Below, in pieces: positions 52,179 to 61,297 of a stretch of DNA of 64,000 nt. A model generated the notes under the pieces. It was not told the DNA's origin, ran no database searches, and saw only the letters and a list, made by a program, of their open reading frames with translations. Source of the DNA: Massilia sp. METH4 (lineage in GTDB: Bacteria; Pseudomonadota; Gammaproteobacteria; Burkholderiales; Burkholderiaceae_D); NCBI RefSeq assembly GCF_037094685.1, contig NZ_CP146614.1, positions 6,200,001 through 6,264,000 on the forward strand, given 5' to 3'. Position 1 is the first letter of the stretch, and each line of letters starts with the position of its first letter. Made by a program: the position numbers and the translations under genes.

Positions 52179-52631
52179 ATGAGCGAAAATGAACGCATCA
52201 TCCGCAGGCTGTACCAGGTAGCCGAGGACAAGGACTTTGCCGCGTTTGCCGATCTGTTCGGCGATGACGGGCTTTTCGTGGACATGTCGTCCGGTGCCAC
52301 CTTCAGGGGCAAGGACACCGGCAAGCCTGTCGCACTCTATGCCGCGGCATTTCCGGACATGCACCGGGAACTGGGGCGCTTCATCGAACACGGCAATACC
52401 ATCGTTGTCGAGCTGACTCTGAACGGGACGCACGAGGGCGAGCTGGTGTTATCCCACGGCCGGATTGCGCCCACCCATCGCAAGATCGAAGTGCCGTGCT
52501 GCGATGTGTTTGTCATCGAGGAAGGCAAGGTTGCCCTGTTCCGTTGCTATAACCTGGCTTCGGTTCTTTTTGCGCAGCTGGGCGTGCTGGAGAACTTGTC
52601 TGCGGCAGTGGCGCTCAATGATGAAGGTTGA
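52179..52631 (+). CDS. SnoaL-like / NTF2-fold polyketide-cyclase-type protein
   Basis: 150 aa. NTF2-like fold: ENERIIRRLYQVAEDKDFAA, FADLFGDDGLFVDMSSGATF, then HRKIEVPCCDVFVIEEGKVA. This family includes small cyclases, isomerases and steroid-binding proteins, so substrate cannot be told. AGGAGG (52167-52172) fixes the start; the upstream in-frame ATG is rejected. Probably induced through the divergent HxlR regulator. Confidence 0.82.
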   Translation: MSENERIIRRLYQVAEDKDFAAFADLFGDDGLFVDMSSGATFRGKDTGKPVALYAAAFPDMHRELGRFIEHGNTIVVELTLNGTHEGELVLSHGRIAPTHRKIEVPCCDVFVIEEGKVALFRCYNLASVLFAQLGVLENLSAAVALNDEG

Positions 52632-52861
52632 GGACGCTGTAAGCCGCGTATGCCGTGGACTGAACGGCAGCGATCGTGGCGGGAGCAGCCGCTCGGCATT
52701 ATTCGGATCCGACGGAATCATTTTTGGCGCGATCCGAATGGCGATACTTGGCCAGAAGCGATGGAAGAAAACCCAGGGTACATGCAATTCCCCGGTCGGG
52801 CGGCTAACTCACTCTGGCGCCTGGCGGCGAAGCATGGCCCTCCGCCGCCAAGCTCCGTTGA

Positions 52862-53488
52862 TCAGGCGCGGCCCTTCCACCGCATTGCCGCACCCGTGAC
52901 GAACAGCCCCGCCAGCAGCATCGCGTAGGTGCCCGGCTCCGGAATCGGCGTCGTCACGATATCGCGCCCGAAGATCGTCACGTTCGAGTAATCCGGCGTG
53001 TTGCCCGCCCCCACCGTCCACTCGATGCGCCAATCCCCTTGCAACGTTTCGCCGGGCATGATGATTTGGTTGTCGAACAGCCACGCGCCACCCTGGTTGC
53101 CGGCATGCAGCGCGAACACGAGGTCGAGCGTGATGATATCCAGGGCGCTCGTGTTGGTGACGGTCCATTGGCCGCCGTCGCCATCGGTGCCCGTGATCGT
53201 GAAGGTCAGGGTACCCGTGTTGGCGAAGCCCTCATTCAGGTCGGCCCTGTCGAGCAATTCGAATTCGCCCGTGCCATAGGCATCGAACGTGGTGCCGAAG
53301 CCGCTCGTGTCCCCGTTCGGCCCGGCATGCGGGTTCCAGCCAGCCTGGTAGGCAAAAGCGTCGGCTGGCTGGCCGTCGAGCGTGACATCGTCCACGCTGG
53401 CGTCGCCGATGGCGGCATGGGCGTTGAAGGACACGGCAAAGACAAGGATGGCCGCCGCCGCGGCCAGTCGCTGTGTGAGCGATTTCAT
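52862..53488 (-). CDS. PEP-CTERM sorting-domain protein
   Basis: 208 aa. Signal peptide (LTQRLAAAAAILVFAVSFNA, cut after HAA). An extracellular beta-rich body (WTVTNTSALDIITLDLVFAL). C-terminal sorting tail PIPEPGTYAMLLAGLFVTGA ending RWKGRA, recognised by exosortase EpsH/XrtA systems linked to exopolysaccharide. GGGGAG precedes ATG. Unrelated to the flagellar genes around it. The 230 bp between its end and the SnoaL-like gene hold no gene I can support. Confidence 0.9.
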   Translation of the reverse strand: MKSLTQRLAAAAAILVFAVSFNAHAAIGDASVDDVTLDGQPADAFAYQAGWNPHAGPNGDTSGFGTTFDAYGTGEFELLDRADLNEGFANTGTLTFTITGTDGDGGQWTVTNTSALDIITLDLVFALHAGNQGGAWLFDNQIIMPGETLQGDWRIEWTVGAGNTPDYSNVTIFGRDIVTTPIPEPGTYAMLLAGLFVTGAAMRWKGRA

Positions 53489-53651
53489 GTGGTTCTCCCC
53501 GAAAGTCGATGCCGGAACCGCGGCTGCGATCGCTACGGCATTCGCATCCAACTTAGCAGGCGAACCGCTGAGCAAAAGCCCTACCGGAAGCAGGCTTGAC
53601 CTCGCTCCAAGCCACTGTTCTACAAGGGAAATATGACTTTCGAATGCGCAA

Positions 53652-54362
53652 TCAATCGGCCGGCTCGACCTGGCCCATTTCCGTCACGCGGGCGCGAATC
53701 GTCACGCCGCTGGCATTCTTGACCCGGATCGTGGCGCCCCGCCCTCCGCCGTCGAGCGCTTCGCCGGCCATGCTCACTTCGATCTGGTCGGACTTGGCCA
53801 CGATGCGCACCGCGTCGCCCCGTTTCACGAGCGTGGGTGCGACGAGCATGTTTTGCCGGAGCACGTCGCCGGCACGGATGGTGCGGCGCGTTGCCATGTC
53901 CTGCACGGCCGTCAAATCCGAGAAACTGTCCGGCATGCCGCTGATATCGTGGCGCTCCAGCAACACATCCTCGGCGGAGAGAATCTTACCTGTTGACAAG
54001 TCATTTGCCGCAACGGCCACCTTCGCGGAAATCTTCGCGCGCGTGACGAATTCATAACGCCAGCCTCCCTGGTCTGGACAAATCGCCACGAAGCGCATGC
54101 GCGCCGGGGTGCGCACATCGGCCGGCTCCACTCTGGGCGGCTGCGCGCAGGGACCGATGGGCCTGGTATTTCGCACAACCTCGACCGTGAATTGGGGCTC
54201 GGCCCAATTTGCCAGCTCGGCATGCCTTTTCAACTGTTCCTGTGCCGCCTGTTGTACCTGGGCGACAAGCCGCTCGGGCGTCACTGTTGCTGCCGCCGAA
54301 AACTTGATGGTGCCGATGAGCAACAGCGAGACGATCCGGGTTACAATGCGTTTGTTGAACAT
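53652..54362 (-). CDS. flgA: Flagellar P-ring assembly chaperone FlgA
   Basis: 236 aa. Signal peptide (RIVTRIVSLLLIGTIKFSAA). A variable N-terminal domain. The SAF domain follows (AVAANDLSTGKILSAEDVLL; RTIRAGDVLRQNMLVAPTLV; RGDAVRIVAKSDQIEVSMAG), diagnostic of FlgA. Periplasmic helper for FlgI ring formation. The start follows GAGGTG; in-frame Mets further upstream lack sites. Divergent from flgB. Confidence 0.92.
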   Translation of the reverse strand: MFNKRIVTRIVSLLLIGTIKFSAAATVTPERLVAQVQQAAQEQLKRHAELANWAEPQFTVEVVRNTRPIGPCAQPPRVEPADVRTPARMRFVAICPDQGGWRYEFVTRAKISAKVAVAANDLSTGKILSAEDVLLERHDISGMPDSFSDLTAVQDMATRRTIRAGDVLRQNMLVAPTLVKRGDAVRIVAKSDQIEVSMAGEALDGGGRGATIRVKNASGVTIRARVTEMGQVEPAD

Positions 54363-54490
54363 GGGCAACACCTCAAGCTTTGGTTTCATTCGATGAAGGT
54401 GGCTGCAATGTTTCATGCCAGCCGGCCGCCATTTTACATGGGCAGCCCCGCCGCCGCCGCGTAAGGCGGCTCGTCTCACAGGAGGAATCA

Positions 54491-54853
54491 ATGGGAATCA
54501 ACTTCAAGGAAGCACTGGGCGCCAGCGCCGACGCGCTTCACCTGCGGGCGGAACGTACCCGCATCCTCGCCTCGAACATCGCCAACGAAAACACGCCGGG
54601 CTTCCAGGCCCAGGATATCGACTTCGCCGCCTCGATGGCGCAGCGGCAGTCGGAAGACCAGGGCGGCCTCTCGTTGCTGAGCGACAGCGACCCGCTGTAC
54701 CGCGTGCCCTTCCACCCGACGACGGACGGCAACACCGTCGAAATCGGCGTCGAGCAGGCCGCCTTCTCGCAGAACGCGACCGATTTCCAGACCAGCCTCA
54801 CCTTCGTCAACATGAAGCTGCGCGGCCTGGCCAAGGCGATCAACGGTCAGTAA
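54491..54853 (+). CDS. flgB: Flagellar proximal rod protein FlgB
   Basis: 120 aa. Rod-family motif ILASNIANENTPGFQAQDID near the N-terminus and the C-terminal helix (FQTSLTFVNMKLRGLAKAIN). GGAGG at 54481-54485 decides the start. First gene of the flgBCDEFGHIJ run; a 110-bp gap separates it from flgC. Confidence 0.94.
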   Translation: MGINFKEALGASADALHLRAERTRILASNIANENTPGFQAQDIDFAASMAQRQSEDQGGLSLLSDSDPLYRVPFHPTTDGNTVEIGVEQAAFSQNATDFQTSLTFVNMKLRGLAKAINGQ

Positions 54854-54963
54854 TGCGGCCGATTGGCACGGTTGAAGAAAATTTCCGCCAGTAATGGTGA
54901 GTTTGTCATTCAGAAAGCCAGCGGCGCGTCGATAACCGCCCAGTCAGCCCAGCAGGAGCATCA

Positions 54964-55380
54964 ATGAGTTTCAAGGACATTTCCCAGATTGCAGGTTCCG
55001 CGATGGCCGCACAGACGGTGCGCCTGAATACGGTCGCATCGAACCTGGCCAACGCCGATTCCGTTTCCGGCAACGAAAACGATACCTACCGCGCGCGCAA
55101 ACCCGTGTTTGCCGCCGTGATGAACGAAGGCCCGAACGCCGAAGCCGCCGGCCGCGTGCAAGTGCTCGACGTGGTCGAGAGCGCCGAACCGCTGCGCAAG
55201 GTGTTCGAGCCGGACAATCCCCTGGCCAATGCCGACGGCATGGTGTTCTACCCGAACGTCAACCAGGTGGCGGAGATGACGGACATGATGTCCGCCTCGC
55301 GCGCCTTTGAAACGAATGTCGAAGTGCTGGGCCGTATCCGCGGCATGCAGCAATCCCTGTTGAAACTGGGCGAAGGCTGA
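54964..55380 (+). CDS. flgC: Flagellar proximal rod protein FlgC
   Basis: 138 aa. MAAQTVRLNTVASNLANADS is the rod motif. VFYPNVNQVAEMTDMMSASR and FETNVEVLGRIRGMQQSLLK form the conserved C-terminus. AGGAG precedes ATG. Confidence 0.95.
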   Translation: MSFKDISQIAGSAMAAQTVRLNTVASNLANADSVSGNENDTYRARKPVFAAVMNEGPNAEAAGRVQVLDVVESAEPLRKVFEPDNPLANADGMVFYPNVNQVAEMTDMMSASRAFETNVEVLGRIRGMQQSLLKLGEG

Positions 55381-55382
55381 TC

Positions 55383-56096
55383 ATGGAAACCAACCTCTTT
55401 ACCACCCCGGCCAGCGCGGCGGCCAATACTGCTGCCACCGGTGGCACCCCGGCGGCGAATGGCGCCAAAGGCAGCGAAAGCCAGGAGATGTTCACCAAGC
55501 TCCTGGTGGCGCAGATCCAGAACCAGGATCCGCTGTCGCCGTCCGACCCGTCGCAGTTCGTGCAGCAGCTGACCCAGCTGTCGCAGACGGAAGCGCTGCA
55601 GAACCTGGCTTCGCTGACCAGCAACAATGCCAGCGTGCTGCAAAGCATGCAGGTGCTGGGCCTGGGCGCCCAGGTGGGCTCGGAAGTGATGACGAGCGCC
55701 ACCTCGGTGCAGCTCGACGGCGCCAAGGTCAATGGCGCGGTCACGCTGGGCGCGAACAGCAGCAAGACGACGCTGGTGCTGACCGGCGCCGACGGCGTCG
55801 CCCATGAACTGGCGATGGGCCCGTTTGCCGCGGGCAGCACGCCATTCTCGATCGATCCGACGGCGATGGGCTTGCCGGCGGGTAACTACAAGATGCAGGT
55901 CGTCACTTCTTCGGGCGAAAACCCGCCGGTCGATATCGCCGGCCGCCTGAACAGTGTGCGCCTGGGCTCGAACGGCAGCATTGTGCTGAACATCGCCAAC
56001 GTGGGCGAAGTGGCACCGAGCGCAATTACCGCATTCAACGGTAAATCCAACTCCACCGCTGTCGCCGCTGCCGGCGCCGCCACCTCCACTTTGTAA
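55383..56096 (+). CDS. flgD: Flagellar hook assembly cap protein FlgD
   Basis: 237 aa. The N-terminal motif MFTKLLVAQIQNQDPLSPSD and FVQQLTQLSQTEALQNL is typical. The C-terminal Ig/tudor-like part (GPFAAGSTPFSIDPTAMGLP) is FlgD-like. Scaffold for hook polymerisation; exported and lost. Starts 2 bp after flgC. Confidence 0.94.
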   Translation: METNLFTTPASAAANTAATGGTPAANGAKGSESQEMFTKLLVAQIQNQDPLSPSDPSQFVQQLTQLSQTEALQNLASLTSNNASVLQSMQVLGLGAQVGSEVMTSATSVQLDGAKVNGAVTLGANSSKTTLVLTGADGVAHELAMGPFAAGSTPFSIDPTAMGLPAGNYKMQVVTSSGENPPVDIAGRLNSVRLGSNGSIVLNIANVGEVAPSAITAFNGKSNSTAVAAAGAATSTL

Positions 56097-56108
56097 CAAG
56101 GACCCGTC

Positions 56109-57311
56109 ATGAGCTTCAATATCGCACTGTCCGGCATCCAGGCCGTCAACGAGCAGCTGAACAGCATTTCGAACAACATCGCCAACGCCAGCACCTACGG
56201 CTACAAGGCCCAGCGCGCCAACTTCGCGTCGATGTACGCCGGCACCCAGGCGACCGGCGTGCAGGTCGGCTCGACCACGCAGAACATCGGCCTGACGGGC
56301 GGCGTGCTGTCCACCGGCCGTTCGCTGGATGCGTCGATCAACGGCCGCGGCTTCTTCGTCAGCAAGACCGGCTCGGGCGAAACCGTGTACAGCCGCGTGG
56401 GCATCTTCACGAAGGACGGCTCGGACTACCTGGTCGACAGCGCCGGCCGCCGCGTGCAGGGCAACCAGCTGACCCCGGGCGTGGAATCGGACGGCGTGCC
56501 GGGCGACATCAAGGTGCCGACCCAGACGCTGCAAGCGAAGGCGACGACCGCGATCGACTTCTCGGCCAACCTGTCGGCCGACTGGAAGAAGCCGGCCGTG
56601 GCGTTCGATCCGACCAATCCGGATCCGGCCAGCTACAACATGACGAAGGTGACGCTGGCCTATGACAGCCAGGGCAAGAGCCACACCGTGAGCCAGTACT
56701 TCGCCCGTAGCGACGACGCGCAGAACAATGTGAGGGTGTACACGCTGGTCGACGGCCAGGCCCCGACCTCGGGCACCAACATCGAGCTCAACTTCGATTC
56801 CGCCGGCAAGCTGCTGAACAACCCGGCCACGCTGGACATGCGCTTCACGCCGGCCCCGGCCGCCGAGGTGGCCATCAAGCTCGACTATGAAGGCACGACC
56901 TTCCAGGCCGGCGAAGCCACCACGTCGGTCAACATCGCCGACGGCTACACGACCGGCCAGTACGTGGGCGTGGAACTGGCGTCGGACGGCAAGGTGATTG
57001 CCAAGTATTCGAACGGCGAACAGCAGGCCGTGGGCCAGATCAAGCTGGCCACGTTCTCCAACGAGGATGCGCTGATCCCGGTGAGCGACACCAGCTGGAC
57101 CGCGAACGGCGCCGACGTCGGCACCGTGAGCCTGGACAACCCGGGCGCGAGCGTGGCCGGCGCCCTGTCGACCGCCACCCTGGAAGGCTCGAACGTGGAT
57201 ATCACGTCGGAGCTGGTAGGCCTGATGGGTTCGCAGCGCAATTACCAGGCGAACTCGAAGGTGATCACCACCGAGAACCAGATGCTGCAGTCGCTGATGC
57301 AGGCAATGTAA
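56109..57311 (+). CDS. flgE: Flagellar hook protein FlgE
   Basis: 400 aa. SFNIALSGIQAVNEQLNSIS and NNIANASTYGYKAQRANFAS at the start, a FlgE D2 region in the middle (DGVPGDIKVPTQTLQAKATT ...), and the C-terminal LEGSNVDITSELVGLMGSQR, YQANSKVITTENQMLQSLMQ. Hook subunit. Confidence 0.96.
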   Translation: MSFNIALSGIQAVNEQLNSISNNIANASTYGYKAQRANFASMYAGTQATGVQVGSTTQNIGLTGGVLSTGRSLDASINGRGFFVSKTGSGETVYSRVGIFTKDGSDYLVDSAGRRVQGNQLTPGVESDGVPGDIKVPTQTLQAKATTAIDFSANLSADWKKPAVAFDPTNPDPASYNMTKVTLAYDSQGKSHTVSQYFARSDDAQNNVRVYTLVDGQAPTSGTNIELNFDSAGKLLNNPATLDMRFTPAPAAEVAIKLDYEGTTFQAGEATTSVNIADGYTTGQYVGVELASDGKVIAKYSNGEQQAVGQIKLATFSNEDALIPVSDTSWTANGADVGTVSLDNPGASVAGALSTATLEGSNVDITSELVGLMGSQRNYQANSKVITTENQMLQSLMQAM

Positions 57312-57323
57312 GGGCAGAGCTGA

Positions 57324-58055
57324 ATGGATGCGCTGATCTATACCGCGATGAGCGGTGCCGAGCGGGCCCTGCGGGGCCAGCAGGTACACGCCAACAACCT
57401 CGCGAACATGGACACGACCGGTTTCAGGGCCAACCTGGAACTGGCGACCGCCCAGGCCGCTCCCGGCTACGGCTACGACGATCGCCACATGGCCACCTTG
57501 CAGGCCAACGCGATCTCGGGCAAGCAAGGCACGCTGCGCCCCACCGGCCGCGAGCTGGACGTGGCGATTTCGGGCGGCGGCTACTTCGCCGTCGAAGGCC
57601 CGACCGGTGAAGCCTACACCCGTGCCGGCGCGATCACGCTGGACCAGGATGGCACCATGACCGTCAACGGCATGGCGATCCTGGGCGAAGGCGGCCCGAT
57701 CACGCTGCCGATCCACAGCAAGGTCGAGATCGGCCAGGACGGCACCGTGTCGATCCAGAGCCCGGGCGGCCGCGGCGAGATGCAGGTCATCGACAAGCTC
57801 AAGCTGGTCCGCGCCGAAGCGAGCGAGTTGACCAAGAACGAAGCGGGCCTGATCGTCTCGCGCGACGGCCAGCCGCTGATGACCGACAACACGGTCCAGG
57901 TGCGCCCCGGCCACCTGGAAGGCTCGAACGTGTCGGCCGTGGAAGAGATGGTCGCCACGATGAGCCTGACCCGCACCTTCGAAGTGCAGATGAAACTGTT
58001 CAAGGCCGCGGACGACATGACCCAGGCCGGCAACCGCCTCGTCGGCGGCGCCTAA
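57324..58055 (+). CDS. flgF: Flagellar rod protein FlgF
   Basis: 243 aa. MDALIYTAMSGAERALRGQQ, HANNLANMDTTGFRANLELA, then GYFAVEGPTGEAYTRAGAIT and EGSNVSAVEEMVATMSLTRT. Proximal rod. Followed by a palindromic repeat before flgG. Confidence 0.95.
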   Translation: MDALIYTAMSGAERALRGQQVHANNLANMDTTGFRANLELATAQAAPGYGYDDRHMATLQANAISGKQGTLRPTGRELDVAISGGGYFAVEGPTGEAYTRAGAITLDQDGTMTVNGMAILGEGGPITLPIHSKVEIGQDGTVSIQSPGGRGEMQVIDKLKLVRAEASELTKNEAGLIVSRDGQPLMTDNTVQVRPGHLEGSNVSAVEEMVATMSLTRTFEVQMKLFKAADDMTQAGNRLVGGA

Positions 58056-58105
58056 ATAAATTCCGTGCGGCACTAAAGTTGCCGCGCGGATTGCCGTATT
58101 CCAGA

Positions 58106-58171
58106 AAAACCGGTGACAGGCACCGGTTGTCCGGAAACATTCCAAAAAAATAGGTGCCTGTCACCGGTTTT
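58106..58171. repeat. Long inverted repeat between flgF and flgG
   Basis: Perfect 19-bp arms (AAAACCGGTGACAGGCACC and its complement) enclose 28 bp that include GGTTGTCCGGAAA. Related in style to the GGTGTC..GACACC repeats at 30432-30628. No T run, so it is more a REP-type insertion than a classical terminator. Confidence 0.75.
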
Positions 58172-58200
58172 CCCAAGAATTCCCCACCCAGGAGTATCGT

Positions 58201-58992
58201 ATGAATCCAGCAATGTGGATCAGCAAGACCGGCGTGCAGGCGCAGGATGCCAAGCTGCAAGCCATCGCCAACAACCTCGCCAACGCGAACACGGTCGGCT
58301 TCAAGAAGGACCGCGTGGTCTTCGAAGACCTGTTCTACTCGGTCGAAGGCCAGCCGGGCGCGCAGCGCGCCGACAACAACACGCTGGCGCCGACCGGCGT
58401 GCAGCTGGGTAACGGTACCCACATGGTCGGCACCCAGAAGGTGTTCACCACCGGCAGCACCCAGATCACCAGCAACCAGTACGACGTGGCCGTGATGGGC
58501 AACGGCTTCATGCAGGTACGCCGCCCGAACGGCGAAGCCGCCTTCACCCGCGCCGGCCAGCTGGGCCTGGATGCGAACGGCGTGCTGATCAATGCGCAGG
58601 GCTTGCCGCTGGTGCCGCAGATCACCGTGCCGCCCAACGCCACCGCGATCACGATCGGCGAGAACGGCACCGTCACGGCCACCATTCCCGGCAATACGCA
58701 GCCGACGGAACTGGGCCAGCTGACCCTGACCAGCTTCATCAACCCGGCCGGCCTGCAGGCGCTGGGCGAGAACCTGTTCGCCGAAACCGCCTCTTCCGGC
58801 GCGCCGACCGAAGGCCGCCCGGGCGACGCCCAGTTCGGCAAGCTCAAGCAGGGCGCGCTGGAAGCCTCGAACGTGCAGGTCGTCGAAGAGATGGTCGACA
58901 TGATCGCCGCCCAGCGTACCTACGAAATGAACACGAAGGTGCTGTCGGCCGCCGACAACATGCTGCAGTACCTGGCCGCCGCGGCCCGTTGA
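58201..58992 (+). CDS. flgG: Flagellar distal rod protein FlgG
   Basis: 263 aa, normal length. KTGVQAQDAKLQAIANNLAN, ANTVGFKKDRVVFEDLFYS, and C-terminal LEASNVQVVEEMVDMIAAQR, TYEMNTKVLSAADNMLQYLA. AGGAG precedes ATG. Confidence 0.96.
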   Translation: MNPAMWISKTGVQAQDAKLQAIANNLANANTVGFKKDRVVFEDLFYSVEGQPGAQRADNNTLAPTGVQLGNGTHMVGTQKVFTTGSTQITSNQYDVAVMGNGFMQVRRPNGEAAFTRAGQLGLDANGVLINAQGLPLVPQITVPPNATAITIGENGTVTATIPGNTQPTELGQLTLTSFINPAGLQALGENLFAETASSGAPTEGRPGDAQFGKLKQGALEASNVQVVEEMVDMIAAQRTYEMNTKVLSAADNMLQYLAAAAR

Positions 58993-59024
58993 TTTCTTTC
59001 ACTTACACGAAGGTTTCGAGTCTG

Positions 59025-59690
59025 ATGATCAAAGCGCAACTGTGCGCAATGGCCGCGATGCTGCTGGCCGGTTGCGCCTCCTCCCTCGCCCCGCCCGCCG
59101 TCCGTCCCGGTCCGTTCGACGAACCGCCGCAGGTGCGTTCGGCCGCCCCGCGCGGCTCGGCCGGCGGCGTGTTCGCCGTCGACAGCGGGCTGTCCCTCAC
59201 GTCGGACAGCCGCGCCTTCCGCGTCGGTGACGTGGTGACCGTGATGCTGCAGGAAACCACCCAGGCATCGAAGAGCGCGGGCACCAAGCTGGGCAAGGAC
59301 TCGGGCATTTCCGTCACGCCGCCTGGCCTGTTGGGCAAGACGTTCGGCAAGGGCGGCATCGACCTGTCGGCCGGCCACTCGTTCCAGGGCGACGCCCAAT
59401 CCACCCAGCAGAACGCGCTGACCGGCGCGATCACCGTGGTGGTACAGGAAGTGATGCCGAACGGCCTGTTGAAGGTCGCCGGCGAAAAGGCGCTTACCTT
59501 GAACCAGGGCGAGGAATTCGTTCGCCTGCGCGGCTACCTGCGCGCCGCCGACATCGACGCCAACAACGTGGTGTCGTCGCAACGCATCGCCAACGCGCGC
59601 ATCGCCTACTCGGCGCAGGGCACGCTGGCCGACACCAACACGCCGGGCTGGCTGCAGCGCTTCTTCCTCGGCCCCCTGATGCCGTTCTGA
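59025..59690 (+). CDS. flgH: Flagellar L-ring lipoprotein FlgH
   Basis: 221 aa. Lipoprotein signal [17 protein letters not shown] with the acylated Cys at 17. FlgH body: [60 protein letters not shown], and C-terminal [20 protein letters not shown]. Outer-membrane bushing. This ATG is chosen because it gives a proper signal peptide; a TTG 36 bp earlier would spoil it. Confidence 0.95.
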   Translation: MIKAQLCAMAAMLLAGCASSLAPPAVRPGPFDEPPQVRSAAPRGSAGGVFAVDSGLSLTSDSRAFRVGDVVTVMLQETTQASKSAGTKLGKDSGISVTPPGLLGKTFGKGGIDLSAGHSFQGDAQSTQQNALTGAITVVVQEVMPNGLLKVAGEKALTLNQGEEFVRLRGYLRAADIDANNVVSSQRIANARIAYSAQGTLADTNTPGWLQRFFLGPLMPF

Positions 59691-59698
59691 GGTCATCC

Positions 59699-60805
59699 AT
59701 GAAAAAACTGTTTGCTTCGCTGATGGCTGCCGGTGCCCTCGTGCTGGCCGCGATGCCCGCGCAGGCGGCCCAGTCCCTGCGCAACCTGGTGGCGATCGAA
59801 GGCGTGCGGGAAAACCCGCTGGTCGGCTACGGCCTCGTGGTCGGCCTGAACGGCAGCGGCGACTCCACGCAGGTGAAGTTCGCCAGCCAGTCGGTCGTCA
59901 ACATGCTCAAGCAGTTCGGCGTGAAGATGCCGGACGGTGCCGATGCGAAAAGCAAGAACGTGGCCGCCGTGATGGTGTCGGCCGTGTTCCCGCCCGGCTA
60001 CCGCCGCGGCCAGCCGATCGATGTCACGGTGTCCTCGCTGGGCGATGCGAAGTCGCTGCGCGGCGGCGCCCTGCTGCTGACGCCCCTGCGCGCGGCCGAC
60101 AATGAAGTGTATGCGCTCGCCCAGGGCAATGTGGTGGTGGGCGGCCTGTCCGCCGCCGGCAAGAGCGGTTCTTCGGTGACGGTGAACACGCCGACCGCCG
60201 GCCGCATTCCGAACGGCGCCATGATCGAGCGCGAAATCCCGACCGATTTTTCGACCAACGGCACGGTGCGCCTGTCGCTGAAGCGCCCCAGCTTCGAGAC
60301 GGCGACCAATATCGTGGACTCGATCAACAAGAAATTCGGCAACATCGCCACGACCGAAGACGCAACCAGCGTTTCCGTGGTGGCGCCGGAAAACCCGACC
60401 CAGCGCGTGGCCTTCATGGCCAAGCTGGAAGGCATCCCGATCGAGGCAGGCCAGCAAAACGCGCGCGTGGTCTTCAATTCGCGCACCGGCACCGTGGTGA
60501 TCGCCGAAGGCTTGCGCGTCAAGGCGGCTGCCGTCACGCACGGCTCGCTGAAAGTGGTGATCTCGGAAAGCTCCAAGGTCAGCCAGCCGAACGCCTTCGC
60601 GGGCGGCCAGACCGCGGTCACGCCGCAATCGAACGTGTCGGTGGACCAGAGCGGCCGGCCCATGTTCCAGTGGCCGCCGGGCGCCAAGCTGCAGACGATC
60701 GTGGACACGGTCAACAGCCTGGGCGCCACGCCGGACGACATCATGGCGATCCTGCAGGCGCTCGACCAGGCCGGCGCGATCGAAGGCGAACTGGTGGTGA
60801 TCTGA
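59699..60805 (+). CDS. flgI: Flagellar P-ring protein FlgI
   Basis: 368 aa. Signal peptide [20 protein letters not shown]. Then [30 protein letters not shown] and C-terminal [20 protein letters not shown]. Forms the peptidoglycan bushing, assisted by FlgA. Its TGA overlaps the next ATG by one base. Confidence 0.97.
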   Translation: MKKLFASLMAAGALVLAAMPAQAAQSLRNLVAIEGVRENPLVGYGLVVGLNGSGDSTQVKFASQSVVNMLKQFGVKMPDGADAKSKNVAAVMVSAVFPPGYRRGQPIDVTVSSLGDAKSLRGGALLLTPLRAADNEVYALAQGNVVVGGLSAAGKSGSSVTVNTPTAGRIPNGAMIEREIPTDFSTNGTVRLSLKRPSFETATNIVDSINKKFGNIATTEDATSVSVVAPENPTQRVAFMAKLEGIPIEAGQQNARVVFNSRTGTVVIAEGLRVKAAAVTHGSLKVVISESSKVSQPNAFAGGQTAVTPQSNVSVDQSGRPMFQWPPGAKLQTIVDTVNSLGATPDDIMAILQALDQAGAIEGELVVI

Positions 60806-61209
60806 TGGATACCCGGTTCACCGCTCCCACCACCGCTGGTGGCGCCCTTGGCCTGAACGAAACCAGCTCCACGCTGCCGCAGGTGGTGGCGCCGGCCGCG
60901 ACCGATCCGGCCGACGCCGCGCTGAAGAAGAAGGCCACCGAAGCGGCCGTGAAGTTCGAGAGCTTCTTCATCGGCCACATGCTCAAGCAGATGCGCAGCT
61001 CCACCAAGGAACTGGCAGGCGAGGACAGCATCTACAAGAGCTCGATCAACAGCGACATGCTGGACATGGCCGACAACATGGTGGCCGACCAGATGGCGAA
61101 CCAGCGCGCCTTCGGCATCGCCGATGCAATCCTGCGCCAATTGCTGCCGGCCGCCCCGGCGCCCGCTGCGCCCGTCACCCCGGCACAAAAAATTTCCTCG
61201 AAGACTTAA
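60805..61209 (+). CDS. flgJ: FlgJ rod-cap protein lacking the muramidase domain
   Basis: 134 aa. Contains only the rod-binding half: ATEAAVKFESFFIGHMLKQM, SSINSDMLDMADNMVADQMA, NQRAFGIADAILRQLL. Enteric FlgJ is ~310 aa with a C-terminal glucosaminidase; that activity is encoded separately at 50554. Caps the growing rod in the periplasm. Confidence 0.92.
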   Translation: MDTRFTAPTTAGGALGLNETSSTLPQVVAPAATDPADAALKKKATEAAVKFESFFIGHMLKQMRSSTKELAGEDSIYKSSINSDMLDMADNMVADQMANQRAFGIADAILRQLLPAAPAPAAPVTPAQKISSKT

Positions 61210-61231
61210 TGGCGGACGGTTCGCCGTCGCC
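61207..61231 (+). promoter_or_regulatory. FliA-type promoter of flgKL
   Basis: TAAT-N15-GTCGCCTTGTGAA, the same motif and spacing as in front of flagellins 2-5. It overlaps the last codons of flgJ, so flgK-L can be expressed separately as late genes. Confidence 0.65.
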
Positions 61232-61252
61232 TTGTGAAGTTAAGGGAAAGTC

Positions 61253-61277
61253 ATCCGCCAGGCCCCGCCTGGCGGAT
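61253..61277 (+). promoter_or_regulatory. Strong hairpin in the flgK leader
   Basis: 11-bp perfect stem ATCCGCCAGGC / GCCTGGCGGAT around CCC, ending 20 bp before the flgK ATG, without a T run. It could stabilise the leader or end some flgJ transcripts. Confidence 0.55.
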
Positions 61278-61297
61278 CCACTTCGAACGGATCAGTC

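Noticed and set aside
52650..52928. 92-codon plus-strand frame between the SnoaL-like and PEP-CTERM genes
   Set aside because: No ribosome site or family; it runs into the antisense of the PEP-CTERM gene.
54385..54420. Sigma-54-like TGGCTGCAATGTTTCA upstream of flgB
   Set aside because: The -12 GC is not conserved; not strong enough to call.
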